64,000 nucleotides of DNA from Afifella aestuarii (GCF_004023665.1 NZ_SAUF01000005.1:62001-126000), one strand, 5' to 3'. Positions 50,576 through 60,674 are shown, counted from the stretch's first letter. Made by a program: numbers and translations. The notes: generated by a model not told the origin, from the letters alone.

Positions 50576-53233
50576 TCATTCGGCGGCAAGAGAGGCCGGG
50601 GAGGAAGCCTGCGTCTGGTCTTCGGCTTCGAGGGACGGCTCGACCCAGGCCCGGCCGTAATAGCTGTCGAGAAGGAGCTGCTTCAGCTCGCTGACGAGCG
50701 GAAAGCGCGGATTTGCGGTCGTGCACTGGTCGTCGAAGGCCGCTTCGGCGAGGCTGTCCACCTTGTCGAGGAAGTCCGCTTCCTTGACGCCGAAAGCCTG
50801 GATGCTCTCCGGGATTTCCAACGCCTCCTTCAGCTCGTCCACCCAGGCGATGAGGCTCTGCACCCGCTCGTGGTCGCGCTCGCCGGAAAGGCCGAGATGG
50901 CGGGCGATCTGCGCATATCGTGCGACGCCTTTCGGGCGGTCGTACTGGCTGAAGGCCGTCTGCTTCGTTGGAATGTCGGCCGAGTTGTAGCGGATGACAT
51001 TCGAGATCAGGAGCGCATTGGCGATGCCATGCGGAATATGGAATTCCGCGCCGATCTTGTGCGCCATGGAATGGCAGACGCCGAGGAAGGCATTGGCGAA
51101 GGCGATGCCGGCGATCGTTGCTGCATTGTGCACCTGCTCGCGCGCCTTCGGATCTTCGTGACCGTTGCGGTACGCCGACGGCAGGTAGTCTTTCAGGAGC
51201 TTGAGGGCCTGCAGCCCCTGGCCGTCGCTATATTCGTTCGCCAGCACCGAGACGTAGGATTCGAGCGCATGCGTCACCGCATCGATGCCGCCGGCTGCCG
51301 TCAGGGACTTCGGCATGTTCATGACGAGGTTGGGGTCGACGATCGCCATGTTCGGCGTCAGCTCGTAATCGGCGATCGGGTATTTGATGCCGGTTTTCTC
51401 GTCGGTGACGACGGCAAACGGGGTGACTTCAGAGCCCGTGCCCGAGGTGGTCGGCACCGCGACGAACTGCGCTTTCAAACCCATTTTCGGGAATTTGTAG
51501 ATGCGCTTGCGGATATCCATGAAGCGCAGCGCGAGTTCTTCAAAGGCCACGTCGGGGTGCTCGTACATCACCCACATGATTTTCGCCGCATCCATCGGCG
51601 AACCGCCGCCCTGCGCCAGGATCACGTCCGGCTTGAAGGCGTTGGCGAGAGAGGTGGCCTTGCGCACCGTCTCGAGCGTCGGGTCGGCGTTGACCTCGTA
51701 GAAGACCTCGACTTCGAGACCGAGATTCTTGAGGAGGCTGATGGTTTCGCTGACGGCGCCGCTTTCGAACAGGAATTTGTCCGTGACGATGAGGCACCGC
51801 TTGTGTCCCCGCAACTCTTCGAGCGCGAAAGGCAGGCTGCCACGGCGGAAGTAGATGGATTTCGGAAGTTTGTGCCAGAGCATGTTTTCCGCTCGCTTCG
51901 CCACGGTTTTCTTGTTCATGAGATGCTGGGGGCCGACATTTTCGGAGATCGAATTGCCGCCCCAGGAGCCGCAGCCGAGTGTCAGCGACGGAGCCAGCCG
52001 GAAATTGTAGAGGTCGCCGATCCCGCCCTGCGAAGACGGTGAGTTGATCAGGATGCGCGCCGTTTTCATGCGGTCGCCGAATTGGCGGATGCGCTCTTCC
52101 TGCTGATCCTGCTCGGTGTAGAGGACCGAGGTATGGCCGATGCCGCCGAGCGCGACGAGGTCCGCCGCGATATCGCACGCATGGCCGAAATCCTTCGCGC
52201 GGTAGAGCGCGAGCGTGGGCGACAGCTTTTCGTGGGCGAAGACCTCTGCCTCGCTCACTTCACTCACTTCGCCGATCAGAACCTTGGTGAAGGGCGGCAC
52301 CGAAAATCCGGCCATTTCCGCGATGGCGGCGGCCGATTGGCCGACGACACGGGCATTCAGCGTGCCGTTCGGCATGATGACATGGCGGACCGCGTCCGTC
52401 TCGTCGGGGGAGAGGATGTAGCCGCCGTGCTTGGAAAAGCGTGCGCGCACCGCGTCATAGACCTGGTCGACGACGATCGCCGATTGCTCCGAGGCGCAGA
52501 TGACGCCGTTGTCGAAAGTCTTCGACATGAGAATGGAGGCGACGGCGCGCTTGATGTCGGCGAATTCGTCGATGACGGCCGGCGTGTTGCCGGCGCCGAC
52601 ACCGATTGCGGGCTTGCCGGAGGAATAGGCCGCCTTGACCATGCCCGGCCCGCCGGTCGCGAGAATGAGGTTGATGTCCTTGTGGCGCATGAGCGCGTTC
52701 GAGAGCTCGACCGTCGGTTCCTCGAGCCAGCCGATGATGTTCTCAGGCGCGCCGGCCGCGACCGCCGCTTCGAGCACGATGCGAGCCGCCTCGCAGGTCG
52801 CGCGGCGGGCGCGCGGATGCGGCGAGAAGATGATGCCGTTCCGCGTCTTCAGGCTGATGAGCGCCTTGAAGATGGCGGTCGATGTCGGGTTGGTCGTCGG
52901 GACGATGCCGCAGATGAGGCCGATCGGCTCGGCAATCGTCAGCGTGCCGTACTCCGGCTCCTCGGAGAGGATGCCGCAGGTCTTCTCGTCCTTATATTTG
53001 TTGTAGATGTACTCCGACGCGAAGTGGTTCTTGACCACCTTGTCTTCCATCACGCCCATGCCGGTCTCTTCGACGGCGAGCTTGGCAAGCTTGATGCGGG
53101 CGTTGTTGGCCGCCAGTGCGGCGGCGCGGAAGATCCGGTCGACCTTCTCCTGGGAGTAACCCGCATAGACCCGTTGGGCCTCCTTCACGGGAGCGATGAG
53201 AGCGTCGAGGCTGGGGAGCGTATCGGATGTCAT
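50576..53233 (-). CDS. adhE: Bifunctional aldehyde/alcohol dehydrogenase AdhE
   Basis: This is an 885-residue fusion of a CoA-acylating aldehyde dehydrogenase (residues about 1-440, GVGAGNTPAVIDEFAD and the active Cys in GVICASEQS) and an iron-dependent alcohol dehydrogenase (about 455-870, with metal histidines near GVCHSMAHKIGAEFHIPHG). It reduces acetyl-CoA to ethanol with two NADH, balancing redox in fermentation. The ATG at 53233 starts the conserved MTSDTLPSLDAL; the earlier frame from 53329 is unconserved. It is preceded by a HexR-type palindrome at 53368-53382. It could also reduce propionyl-CoA made in the microcompartment pathway. Confidence 0.97.
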   Translation of the reverse strand: MTSDTLPSLDALIAPVKEAQRVYAGYSQEKVDRIFRAAALAANNARIKLAKLAVEETGMGVMEDKVVKNHFASEYIYNKYKDEKTCGILSEEPEYGTLTIAEPIGLICGIVPTTNPTSTAIFKALISLKTRNGIIFSPHPRARRATCEAARIVLEAAVAAGAPENIIGWLEEPTVELSNALMRHKDINLILATGGPGMVKAAYSSGKPAIGVGAGNTPAVIDEFADIKRAVASILMSKTFDNGVICASEQSAIVVDQVYDAVRARFSKHGGYILSPDETDAVRHVIMPNGTLNARVVGQSAAAIAEMAGFSVPPFTKVLIGEVSEVSEAEVFAHEKLSPTLALYRAKDFGHACDIAADLVALGGIGHTSVLYTEQDQQEERIRQFGDRMKTARILINSPSSQGGIGDLYNFRLAPSLTLGCGSWGGNSISENVGPQHLMNKKTVAKRAENMLWHKLPKSIYFRRGSLPFALEELRGHKRCLIVTDKFLFESGAVSETISLLKNLGLEVEVFYEVNADPTLETVRKATSLANAFKPDVILAQGGGSPMDAAKIMWVMYEHPDVAFEELALRFMDIRKRIYKFPKMGLKAQFVAVPTTSGTGSEVTPFAVVTDEKTGIKYPIADYELTPNMAIVDPNLVMNMPKSLTAAGGIDAVTHALESYVSVLANEYSDGQGLQALKLLKDYLPSAYRNGHEDPKAREQVHNAATIAGIAFANAFLGVCHSMAHKIGAEFHIPHGIANALLISNVIRYNSADIPTKQTAFSQYDRPKGVARYAQIARHLGLSGERDHERVQSLIAWVDELKEALEIPESIQAFGVKEADFLDKVDSLAEAAFDDQCTTANPRFPLVSELKQLLLDSYYGRAWVEPSLEAEDQTQASSPASLAAE

Positions 53234-53367
53234 GGCTCTGGCCCTTCCAGGAATGCCGGTTTTCTGCGCGCTGCCCCAAGGGCGGAACCCGAGAGAGCAG
53301 GGATGGCTGTGCCGTTCGCTGAGGGACACCGGGATAGTCTGGGTTCTCCGGCCGAGCGATCGGCTTA

Positions 53368-53382
53368 TGTAGTAAAACTACA
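53368..53382. promoter_or_regulatory. HexR-type operator upstream of adhE
   Basis: The sequence TGTAGTAAAACTACA is the exact reverse complement of the palindrome upstream of pflB and matches the known HexR motif. It lies 135 bases before the adhE start and is followed by an extra ACTACA half-site seven bases further on (53389-53394). Confidence 0.8.
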
Positions 53383-53513
53383 CTATCTACTACAAGCGAC
53401 TTTAGCAAGCGAAATCGAGGTTTTCATGACAAAGTTTCGTGTGGCCAATGCGGTCTTTCTGGCCCTACGCGAAGCCCCGTCCATGCTCGCCAAAATATGC
53501 CTTGCAACACGAT

Positions 53514-53540
53514 GAGGCCGGCGTTTTTAGCGCCGGCCTC
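53514..53540. terminator. 10-bp hairpin after fruA
   Basis: The arms are GAGGCCGGCG (53514-53523) and CGCCGGCCTC (53531-53540) with a 7-base loop. It lies 41 bases past the fruA stop on the minus strand. There is no clear T-run, so the termination mechanism is uncertain. Confidence 0.5.
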
Positions 53541-53581
53541 TGCCTGGGTTCTTGCGGGGGGAGAGGGCAAGCTCCGCAGGC

Positions 53582-55336
53582 TTATTCAGCGGGCGCCAGA
53601 GCCGGGGCGGCAGCCGCTATCGGCTTCTTGAGAAGTCGCAGGAGCACCGCGCTCACCACCGTGCCGACCAGGAGCGCCACGATGTAGCCGCCGAGATGGG
53701 TGACGGCGTTCGGGATCGGCAGAACGAAGATGCCGCCATGCGGAACCTTGAGTTCCGCACCGATCGCCATCGAGATGGCCCCTGTCGTGGCCGCCCCCAC
53801 CATCATGGCGGGGATCACCCGCAAAGGATCGCGAGCCGCGAACGGGATGGCGCCCTCCGTGATGAAGGCGATGCCGAGCACGGCTGCGGCATTGCCGGCT
53901 TCCCGCTCGTCCGCGGTGAAGCGGTCGGCGAAGATCTTTGTCGCAAGCGCCACGGCGAGCGGCGGCACCATGCCCGCGGCCATTGCGGCCGCCATCGGCG
54001 TGTACACCTGGCTGGCGATCAGACCGGTGGAGAAGGTGTAGGCCGCCTTGTTGACGGGGCCGCCGAGGTCGAAGCCCATCATCGCTCCGATGATGAGGCC
54101 GAGCATGATGGCGCTCGAGCCCTGCATCGACTTCAGCCAGTTGGTCAGGAAGGTCATGGTTTCCGCGACGGGCGTGCCGATCACGTACATCATCAACAGG
54201 CCGGTGAGCAGCGTGCCGAGGAGCGGCAGAATGAGAACCGGCTTCAAGCCTTCAAGATTCTTGTGCAGCTTGATGTGGCGATTCATGAAATCGGTGCCGT
54301 AGCCGGCGATGAAACCGGCGACGATGCCGCCCAGAAAGCCGGCGCCAACATTGGCGGCGAGAAGGCCGCCGATCATGCCGGGCGTGATGCCGGGCCGGTC
54401 GGCGATCGAATAGGCGATATAGCCGGCAAGGGCCGGGACCATCAGTGCGAAGCCGCCCTTGGCGCCGATCTGGAAGAGATTGTAGGCGAGCGTGCCTTCG
54501 TTCTCGTAGGCGTAGATGCCGCCGATCGCAAAGGCGACCGCGATCAGCAAGCCGCCGGCCACGACGAAGGGCAGCATGTACGAGACACCGGTCATCAGGT
54601 GCTTGTAGGGGCCCGTGCGGGAGGCCGCGCGTTCCGCCTTGCCTGCGGCGACGCGATCAGCGAGGCCCTGGCTGCCGCCCTGGACTTCGGCTTCCTTGAA
54701 AGCCCGTTCAACCAGCGCCTTGCCGTTGTTGATGGCGGGTTTCGTGCCCGAGAGGAAAACGGGCTTGCCGGCGAAGCGGCTCAAATCCACCTGCGTGTCG
54801 GCGGCGATGATGACGAGGTCGGCCTTTGCGATTTCCTCGTCGGTCAGCTTGTTCTGCGAGCCGACCGAGCCTTGCGTCTCCACGCGCGCGGAGTAGCCGA
54901 GCGCTTCGGCGCCCTTCTGCACGCCTTCGGCCGCCATGAAGGTATGGGCGATGCCGGTCGGGCAGGAGGTGATGGCGACGATGTGCTTCTGTCCGCCCGA
55001 TGACGCGGCCGGCGCCGCATCCGTGGCGGCACCAGCGTCTTGAACGGCCTGAGCGAGGACGCCGTCTGCATCCTCCAGGACCGCCTCGATGGTCGCGGTG
55101 CTTTGCTTCAGCGTGCCGAAACGGCTTTCCTCGTGCTCACCGGGGCCGACCAGGAGCACGGCGGCGGCGTCACTTGCAGCCTTGCCCGAAATCGAATTGC
55201 GGATGCCGAGGTCGGAGCGCACCTCGATGTCGATGCGATGGCCCAGATTGTCGGCCGCCTTGCGCAGGGCCTCGGCCGCCAATGCGGCCTGGGTCGTGAG
55301 GTCGCCTGCCGATATGACGGCAAGAACGTGTGTCAT
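53582..55336 (-). CDS. fruA: PTS fructose transporter EIIB'BC (FruA)
   Basis: This is a 584-residue membrane phosphotransferase that imports fructose as fructose-1-phosphate. An N-terminal degenerate EIIB' domain (1 to about 105) lacks the phosphorylated cysteine. A true EIIB follows with Cys125 in [12 protein letters not shown]. The C-terminal EIIC has about eight to ten membrane segments and the [11 protein letters not shown] loop. Order and length match FruA. It lies 8 bases after fruK, so the three genes form one transcript. Confidence 0.96.
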   Translation of the reverse strand: MTHVLAVISAGDLTTQAALAAEALRKAADNLGHRIDIEVRSDLGIRNSISGKAASDAAAVLLVGPGEHEESRFGTLKQSTATIEAVLEDADGVLAQAVQDAGAATDAAPAASSGGQKHIVAITSCPTGIAHTFMAAEGVQKGAEALGYSARVETQGSVGSQNKLTDEEIAKADLVIIAADTQVDLSRFAGKPVFLSGTKPAINNGKALVERAFKEAEVQGGSQGLADRVAAGKAERAASRTGPYKHLMTGVSYMLPFVVAGGLLIAVAFAIGGIYAYENEGTLAYNLFQIGAKGGFALMVPALAGYIAYSIADRPGITPGMIGGLLAANVGAGFLGGIVAGFIAGYGTDFMNRHIKLHKNLEGLKPVLILPLLGTLLTGLLMMYVIGTPVAETMTFLTNWLKSMQGSSAIMLGLIIGAMMGFDLGGPVNKAAYTFSTGLIASQVYTPMAAAMAAGMVPPLAVALATKIFADRFTADEREAGNAAAVLGIAFITEGAIPFAARDPLRVIPAMMVGAATTGAISMAIGAELKVPHGGIFVLPIPNAVTHLGGYIVALLVGTVVSAVLLRLLKKPIAAAAPALAPAE

Positions 55337-55344
55337 GGGTCCTC

Positions 55345-56334
55345 CTATGCTTGTTGCTTGAGGTCCCGGCCAGCCGGGAGCTCCGTCACGACGACCGCCC
55401 GCGCAAGACGCTGGACCTCCTCTGCATCGGGCAGGTGCGGCCCGATGCGGCCGAGCTTCGCGGCGGCAAAGGCGTTGGAAAGGCGCGCCACGTCTTCAAG
55501 CGGCGCATCCTCTCGAAAGGCGGCGACGAGGCCCGCCACCATGGCGTCTCCGGCCCCGACCGTGCTCAGGGTCTCGACGGGCTCGCTTCGGCCCATGAGA
55601 ACCTGGTCTTTGGTCACGAACAGAGCTCCCTCGGCGCCGAGCGAAACCACCACGATTGCGATGCCGCTCGCCTGAAGAGCGGTGGCGGCGACGAGAAGAT
55701 CCTCGCGGCCTGCCAGGGATTTGCCCGCCCATTCCTCGAGCTCGTGCTGGTTGGGTTTGACGCAAAATGGCAGATCTTCGGCTGGTGCCGAGAGGGCGAC
55801 CCTGAGCGGTGCCCCGCTGGTATCGACAACGACGCGTGCACCTCGTTTGCGCAATGCCGCCGCGAGGCGGGCAAGCGTGTCGTCGGGAAGCCCGGCCGGC
55901 AGACTGCCGGCGAGCACGACGAGACTATCGGGCGCGACCGTTTCGTTGAGAACGGCTTTCACCCGCTCGAGCGCAGCTTCGTCGGCCACCGGTCCGGGGA
56001 GGTTGATGTCGGTGGTCTCGTTGCGGGTGGGATCTGCGATTTTGATGTTCGTGCGCGTTTCTCCAGGAACGCGCACGAAGAGATCGCGAATGTTCTTGGC
56101 GCTGAAAAGCGCCTCGAAGGGACCGGGATTGCCGCCGCCCAGGATGCCCGTCGCGATCACGGGCACCGACCAGTCGGCGAGGCAGCTCGCGACATTGACG
56201 CCCTTGCCGCCTGCATTGCTCTGCACGGAGGAGGCGCGGTGCACTTCGCCGAGCGTCATGCCTTCTACGACGACCGTCTGGTCGATCGCCGGGTTCAGGG
56301 TGACGGTGACGACAGGGAGGGGCGAGGGTTTCAC
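55345..56334 (-). CDS. fruK: 1-phosphofructokinase
   Basis: This is a PfkB-family kinase of 329 residues that converts fructose-1-phosphate to fructose-1,6-bisphosphate. The N-terminal [16 protein letters not shown] and the middle motif [15 protein letters not shown] are typical of 1-phosphofructokinases, as is the C-terminal catalytic motif [16 protein letters not shown]. It is located between the multi-domain phosphotransferase and fruA, overlapping the former by 4 bases. Confidence 0.96.
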   Translation of the reverse strand: MKPSPLPVVTVTLNPAIDQTVVVEGMTLGEVHRASSVQSNAGGKGVNVASCLADWSVPVIATGILGGGNPGPFEALFSAKNIRDLFVRVPGETRTNIKIADPTRNETTDINLPGPVADEAALERVKAVLNETVAPDSLVVLAGSLPAGLPDDTLARLAAALRKRGARVVVDTSGAPLRVALSAPAEDLPFCVKPNQHELEEWAGKSLAGREDLLVAATALQASGIAIVVVSLGAEGALFVTKDQVLMGRSEPVETLSTVGAGDAMVAGLVAAFREDAPLEDVARLSNAFAAAKLGRIGPHLPDAEEVQRLARAVVVTELPAGRDLKQQA

Positions 56335-58847
56335 AATTCCTCCCGATCCAAGGCATGCACCTCGGCTGCCGTCTCGCAGGCCAGAGCTTTGTCGGCGAGG
56401 GCTTTGAGCGCGCTCAGCGACGTCTCGCGCAGAGCCGCTTTGACGGCGGGGATGTCACGCGGCGTCATCGACAATTCGTTGACCCCGAGGCCGGTCAAAA
56501 GGGAGGCCGCGAAGGGCTCGCCGGCGATGCCGCCGCACACGCCGACCCAGCGGCCGTGCTTTGCGGCGCCCTCGACGGTCATGCGGATCAGGCGCAGGAC
56601 GCAGGGATGCAGGGCATCCGCCTCCGCCGCGAGTTCCGGATGCTGCCGGTCGATGGCAAGCCCGTATTGCGTGAGGTCGTTGGTTCCGATCGAGAAGAAA
56701 TCGACGTAGCGGGCGAGGATGTCCGCTCCGATCGCGGCGGCCGGCACCTCGACCATGGCGCCGAGCGGCACTTTTGGCGCATCGAGTTCATCGCGAATGC
56801 TGTCGGCGACGGCCCTGAGGCGCTGCATTTCGCCGACCGACGTAATCATCGGGAACATGATCGAAAGACCGCTGCTCTCGCCGTCACGGGCGGCGCGATA
56901 AAGCGCACGCAGCTGTGTTGCGAGAAGGTCGAGGCGGCGCAGGAGAAGCCGCGAACCGCGCACGCCGAGGAAGGGATTGGCCTCGCGCGGAAGGTTGAGA
57001 TGCGGCACCTGCTTGTCGCCGCCGATATCGAGCGCCCGCACAATGAGCGGACGGTCTTCGAGACCATCGAGCATGGCCCGGTAGGTCTCGTACTGCTCGT
57101 CTTCGGTCGGTGCGGAGCTGCGCTCCAGGAACAGGAACTCCGTGCGCATCAGGCCGACGCCTTCGCCGCCTTGCGACAGGGCGAGCTCGATCTGGTCTGG
57201 CCGGTTGATGTTTGCGGCGATCTCCACCTGATGGCCGTCGGTGGTGCGCGCCGGCAGGCTGCGCTCGGCGATCTCGCGCTTGTGCTGCTCTTCCTGCGCG
57301 GCGAGCCAGTCGCGCGCCGAAGCGATGGCAGAGGCGGACGGCTTCGGATAGAGGCGGCCGGCCTGTCCATCGAGAATGACTTCCGTGCCGTCTTCGAGAT
57401 CGAGCAGGGCCTCGCTGCCGCCGACCATTGCCGGCAGGCCGAGCGTGCGTGCCAGAATGGCAGTGTGTGAAGTCGGTCCGCCCTGAACGGTGGCGAGCCC
57501 GAGCACCCGCTCCACATCGAGGCCCGCAGTATCGGACGGCGAGAGGTCGCCGGCGAGGAGGATGCAAGGCTCGGCGGGCAGGGGATCGCCGTCTCGGTTT
57601 TCGAGCGAGGGGTCGATCCGCGCCAGGACTCGGCGCCCGACGTCGCGCAGATCGGCGGCACGTGCGGCGAGCACCTCGTTGTCGTTGGATTCGAGATCCC
57701 GGGCCGTGCGTTCGATCGCCTCGTTCCATGACCAGGCGAGACCATGCCCTTCGACCATCAGCTGACAGGCGAGAGTGATGAGATCGGTGTCGTGGAGGAG
57801 TTCGGCCTGGGCGCGGAAAATGTTCGCTTCCGCTTCGCCGAGACGGCGCAGCGTGTCGTCGGCGAGGACGCGCAGCTGCGTCTGCGTCACCGTCAAAGCC
57901 TCATGCAGCCTGTTGCCGCCTTCGTTGAGTGGCGTTGGCGTATCCGCAATCGCGATATCGGCGGGCGCATAGACGTGGATCGGCCCGATCGACAGGCCGG
58001 GACTCGCGCCGATGCCTGCGATGACGGGCATCTCTTCGGGCGGCGTCCAGCCTTTGACGGTCGGCTCCGGGCCCTTCGCCGCCTGGGCGTCGGCTTTTTC
58101 CTGGGCGCTGAGCCCGGTGACGGTTGCCTGCATCCGGTCGATTGCGGAGCCCGCATCGGGACCGTCGGCGGAAATGACGATCGTGTCGCCCTGGCGCAGG
58201 CCGAGACGCAGGAGCGACACGAGCGCCTTGGCATCGGCCACGGCGGCGCCCTTGCGCACCTGGACGGAGCCGCTCGCCTTGCGCGCGGCTGCAACCCATG
58301 CCGAGGCCGGGCGGGCGTGAAGGCCCGAAGGGTAGTCGACGGTCCACTCGAAGCGTTCGTCGAGATCTTCCGCGGGCGCTCCATTCGCCTCGGGCTCGGC
58401 GTTGGCCTCACTCAAAGCGTTGATGATGTCGGAGGTGTCGTTCGTCGTGAACAGCTTCTTGAGGTGCTCTTCGTCCTGCAGAAGGTTCGTAAGACGCCTC
58501 AGCGTGTCGATATGCGCGTCCGATTCTGCGGCGATGGCGACGACAAGATGCACCGTCTGGCCCGCATTCCATTCGACGCCCTCAGGCACTTGCAGGATGG
58601 AGAGGCCGTTGCGGCGGACCATGCCCCGATCTTCGACTTTTCCGTGGGGGATGGCGACGCCGTGTCCGAGATAGGTTTCCGCCACGTCCTCGCGCCGCAT
58701 CATGCTGTCGGCATATTGGGGATCGATGCATCCGGCGGCGATCAACAGCTGCGCGGCTTCCCGGATGGCGGCCTCTTTGTCGGCGGGGGCGGCGCCGAGG
58801 CGAACCAGATTGGACGGTGGCAGGATGTCGGGCTGGGCGTTTGTCAT
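56331..58847 (-). CDS. fruB: Multiphosphoryl transfer protein EIIA-HPr-EI (FruB)
   Basis: This is an 838-residue PTS fusion with EIIA (1 to about 150, phospho-His68 in GVAIPHGK), HPr (about 165-255, phospho-His177 in GLHARPASAW) and EI (from about 270, phospho-His461 in GGPTSHTAIL). It carries the full phosphate relay from PEP to fructose, so the fructose system does not depend on a separate PtsI. This EIIA-FPr-EI arrangement is common in alphaproteobacteria and gammaproteobacteria. It is the first gene of the operon. FruR-type operators lie in the divergent region. Confidence 0.96.
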   Translation of the reverse strand: MTNAQPDILPPSNLVRLGAAPADKEAAIREAAQLLIAAGCIDPQYADSMMRREDVAETYLGHGVAIPHGKVEDRGMVRRNGLSILQVPEGVEWNAGQTVHLVVAIAAESDAHIDTLRRLTNLLQDEEHLKKLFTTNDTSDIINALSEANAEPEANGAPAEDLDERFEWTVDYPSGLHARPASAWVAAARKASGSVQVRKGAAVADAKALVSLLRLGLRQGDTIVISADGPDAGSAIDRMQATVTGLSAQEKADAQAAKGPEPTVKGWTPPEEMPVIAGIGASPGLSIGPIHVYAPADIAIADTPTPLNEGGNRLHEALTVTQTQLRVLADDTLRRLGEAEANIFRAQAELLHDTDLITLACQLMVEGHGLAWSWNEAIERTARDLESNDNEVLAARAADLRDVGRRVLARIDPSLENRDGDPLPAEPCILLAGDLSPSDTAGLDVERVLGLATVQGGPTSHTAILARTLGLPAMVGGSEALLDLEDGTEVILDGQAGRLYPKPSASAIASARDWLAAQEEQHKREIAERSLPARTTDGHQVEIAANINRPDQIELALSQGGEGVGLMRTEFLFLERSSAPTEDEQYETYRAMLDGLEDRPLIVRALDIGGDKQVPHLNLPREANPFLGVRGSRLLLRRLDLLATQLRALYRAARDGESSGLSIMFPMITSVGEMQRLRAVADSIRDELDAPKVPLGAMVEVPAAAIGADILARYVDFFSIGTNDLTQYGLAIDRQHPELAAEADALHPCVLRLIRMTVEGAAKHGRWVGVCGGIAGEPFAASLLTGLGVNELSMTPRDIPAVKAALRETSLSALKALADKALACETAAEVHALDREEL

Positions 58848-58878
58848 TGGTCCATTTCCTCCGTACCAGTTGATTTAC

Positions 58879-58892
58879 TGAAAACGATTACA
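58879..58892. promoter_or_regulatory. FruR-type operator, fruB side
   Basis: TGAAAACGATTACA occurs between fruB and fruR, 32 bases from fruB. A very similar copy lies near the fruR start. LacI-type FruR sites have this AACG-centred pattern, so it is a probable operator for the fru operon. Confidence 0.65.
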
Positions 58893-58990
58893 TTCTCGAT
58901 GTCAATCGTGACGATGCCGAAAATCCATGTTTTGCAGCGCACAATGGTTGCCTGCGCGCACGCAACGTGGCATCGTTCGGGTGTAATGTC

Positions 58991-59004
58991 TGAAAACGAT
59001 TTCT
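58991..59004. promoter_or_regulatory. FruR-type operator, fruR side
   Basis: TGAAAACGATTTCT lies 5 bases before the fruR ATG and shares TGAAAACGATT with the copy at 58879-58892. It overlaps the region where the ribosome site would be, so it may give autoregulation. Confidence 0.65.
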
Positions 59005-59008
59005 GAAA

Positions 59009-60055
59009 ATGTCCATCAGCATCAAGGACGTCGCCGAGAAGGCGGGCGTATCGGTCGCCACAGTGTCGCGGGTCCTCAGCGAGGGGCCCGTGCGCGCGGA
59101 CACCAAAGAGCGCGTTCACGCTGCGATCAAGGCGCTCGGCTACCGCCCCAACCTGTCGGCCCGGCGTCTGCGCACGCAGCACGCACAGACGATCGGTCTC
59201 ATCGTCTCCGATATCCGCAATCCGTTTTTTACGGCTGTAGGTCGCGGCGTCGAGGATGCCGCCTATCGGGCCGGCATGCGGGTGCTCCTGTGCAACACCG
59301 ATGAGAACGTCGAGCGCGAGCGCATGTATCTGCGCCTGATGCAGGAGGAGCGTGTGACGGGCCTCATTCTCGCCCCGACGCTCGCCATGCTCGATCAGCT
59401 GCAAAAGAGCCCGCTGCAGTTTCCAGCCGTCCTCATCGACCGGGCCGGCGCGGGCGGCCTTTACGATTCCGTCGTTCTCGACAACCGCGAGGCCGCAAAC
59501 ACGCTCGTGGAGCATCTTTTCGACGAGGGCTATCGCCGCATCGGCGGCGTGTTCGGCCAGACGAGTGCCACGGGTTTGGAGCGCCGCGACGGCTATTGTG
59601 CCAGCATGAAGGCGAGGGGCCTCACCCCGGATCCGCGCCTCCTGCCGCCGACCGTCGATGCAGGCGAGAGGGCGATGAGCGAATGGCTGTCGGGGCCCGA
59701 TGCGCCGGAGGCGATCATCGCCAGCAATGGCCTTCTGCTCATGGGCGTCGTCAAAGCGGCGCAGCGGCTGGGGCGCGCCATCCCGAGCGATCTTGCCGTT
59801 GCCGGCTTCGACAATGAGCACTGGACGGAAGTGGTCGGGCCTGGGCTGACGGTGATCGAGCAGCCGGTGCACGACATTGGCCGCAACGCCATGTCGCTCC
59901 TCTTCGACCGCTTGCAAAATCCGGGTTTGGCGCCCCGCAAGGTGGTCCTGTCCGGTCGCTGTATCGTGCGCGGTTCGACCTTGGCGTCAAAGCCGGCGGC
60001 TCTTGCGGAAAACGGATCTGCACCATTGGTGGCTGCGGATGCGATGAACCCCTGA
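59009..60055 (+). CDS. fruR: LacI-family repressor FruR of the fructose PTS
   Basis: This is a 348-residue repressor. The N-terminal HTH (SIKDVAEKAGVSVATVSRVLSEGP) is a textbook LacI domain, followed by the hinge helix and a periplasmic-binding-fold sensor, with TIGLIVSDIRNPFFTAVGRG and YRRIGGVFG. It is divergent to fruB with two operator copies between, so it probably senses fructose-1-phosphate. The start ATG has only a weak ribosome site. Confidence 0.93.
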   Translation: MSISIKDVAEKAGVSVATVSRVLSEGPVRADTKERVHAAIKALGYRPNLSARRLRTQHAQTIGLIVSDIRNPFFTAVGRGVEDAAYRAGMRVLLCNTDENVERERMYLRLMQEERVTGLILAPTLAMLDQLQKSPLQFPAVLIDRAGAGGLYDSVVLDNREAANTLVEHLFDEGYRRIGGVFGQTSATGLERRDGYCASMKARGLTPDPRLLPPTVDAGERAMSEWLSGPDAPEAIIASNGLLLMGVVKAAQRLGRAIPSDLAVAGFDNEHWTEVVGPGLTVIEQPVHDIGRNAMSLLFDRLQNPGLAPRKVVLSGRCIVRGSTLASKPAALAENGSAPLVAADAMNP

Positions 60056-60074
60056 GCGTCGGTCGGGCGCGGGC

Positions 60075-60674
60075 TCAGGCGGGCTTGCGTGCCACGAGGT
60101 CGATCAAGGCCGAGAGGCCGGAATGTCCCTTGCCCTCTTGGATCTCGCTGTCGTGTTCCGCAAGGTGAATGATCTCGAAATCGGAGAACGCCGCCTCGAG
60201 CAGGGCGCGCGTATAGAGGTGGTCGGGATTGGGCGGTCCGCCTGTGCCGTAGCCGATCTGCTCGGGTCTGTAGCCTTGCAAGAGCAGAATGCCGCCCGGC
60301 AGGAGGGCCCGTTTCATCGCCTTGAACAGTTGCGCGCGCAGCGTCGGATTGGCGAACTGGACGAAGATCGCCACCACGACGTGATAGGCGGAGGACGGCC
60401 ATTCCCATGCGGCGAGATCCGCATGCACGTGGGCGAGTGACACGCCGCGGTCGGCTGCGAGGCGTTTCGATTTCTCGATCGCCACCGCTGAGGCGTCGAT
60501 CGCTGTCACCTCAAGCCCCCGTTCCGCCATCCAGACGCCGTTGCGCCCTTCGCCGTCGGCCACCGAAAGAACCCGCATTCCCGGGCTCAGCAGGTCCGCA
60601 TGGGCGGCGAGGAAGGCGTTCGGCTCAGTGCCGAAGAAATAGCCGGGTTGGCCATATCTCTCGTCCCACATCAC
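60075..60674 (-). CDS. SAM-dependent methyltransferase, TehB-like
   Basis: This is a 199-residue class I methyltransferase. Motif I is in RVLSVADGEGRNGVWMAERG, the acidic loop in AIDASAVAIEKSK, and motif III near GGILLLQGY. It resembles TehB-type proteins. The start at 60674 gives an MM pair; the second M (60671) is as likely. It is convergent with fruR and 76 bases from an IclR-type gene. The substrate is unknown; no tellurite or thiopurine context is visible. Confidence 0.88.
   Translation of the reverse strand: MMWDERYGQPGYFFGTEPNAFLAAHADLLSPGMRVLSVADGEGRNGVWMAERGLEVTAIDASAVAIEKSKRLAADRGVSLAHVHADLAAWEWPSSAYHVVVAIFVQFANPTLRAQLFKAMKRALLPGGILLLQGYRPEQIGYGTGGPPNPDHLYTRALLEAAFSDFEIIHLAEHDSEIQEGKGHSGLSALIDLVARKPA

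Larger units (their letters stand above)
53234..53581. promoter_or_regulatory. adhE upstream and fruA downstream region
   Basis: These 348 bases hold the adhE promoter region, a HexR-type palindrome (53368-53382), a possible second half-site ACTACA (53389-53394), and a 10-base hairpin (53514-53540). No gene was recognised. Confidence 0.5.

Noticed and set aside
53383-53394. Possible second full HexR palindrome after the adhE site
   Set aside because: Only one half (ACTACA) matches; the left arm does not, so it is not counted as a site.
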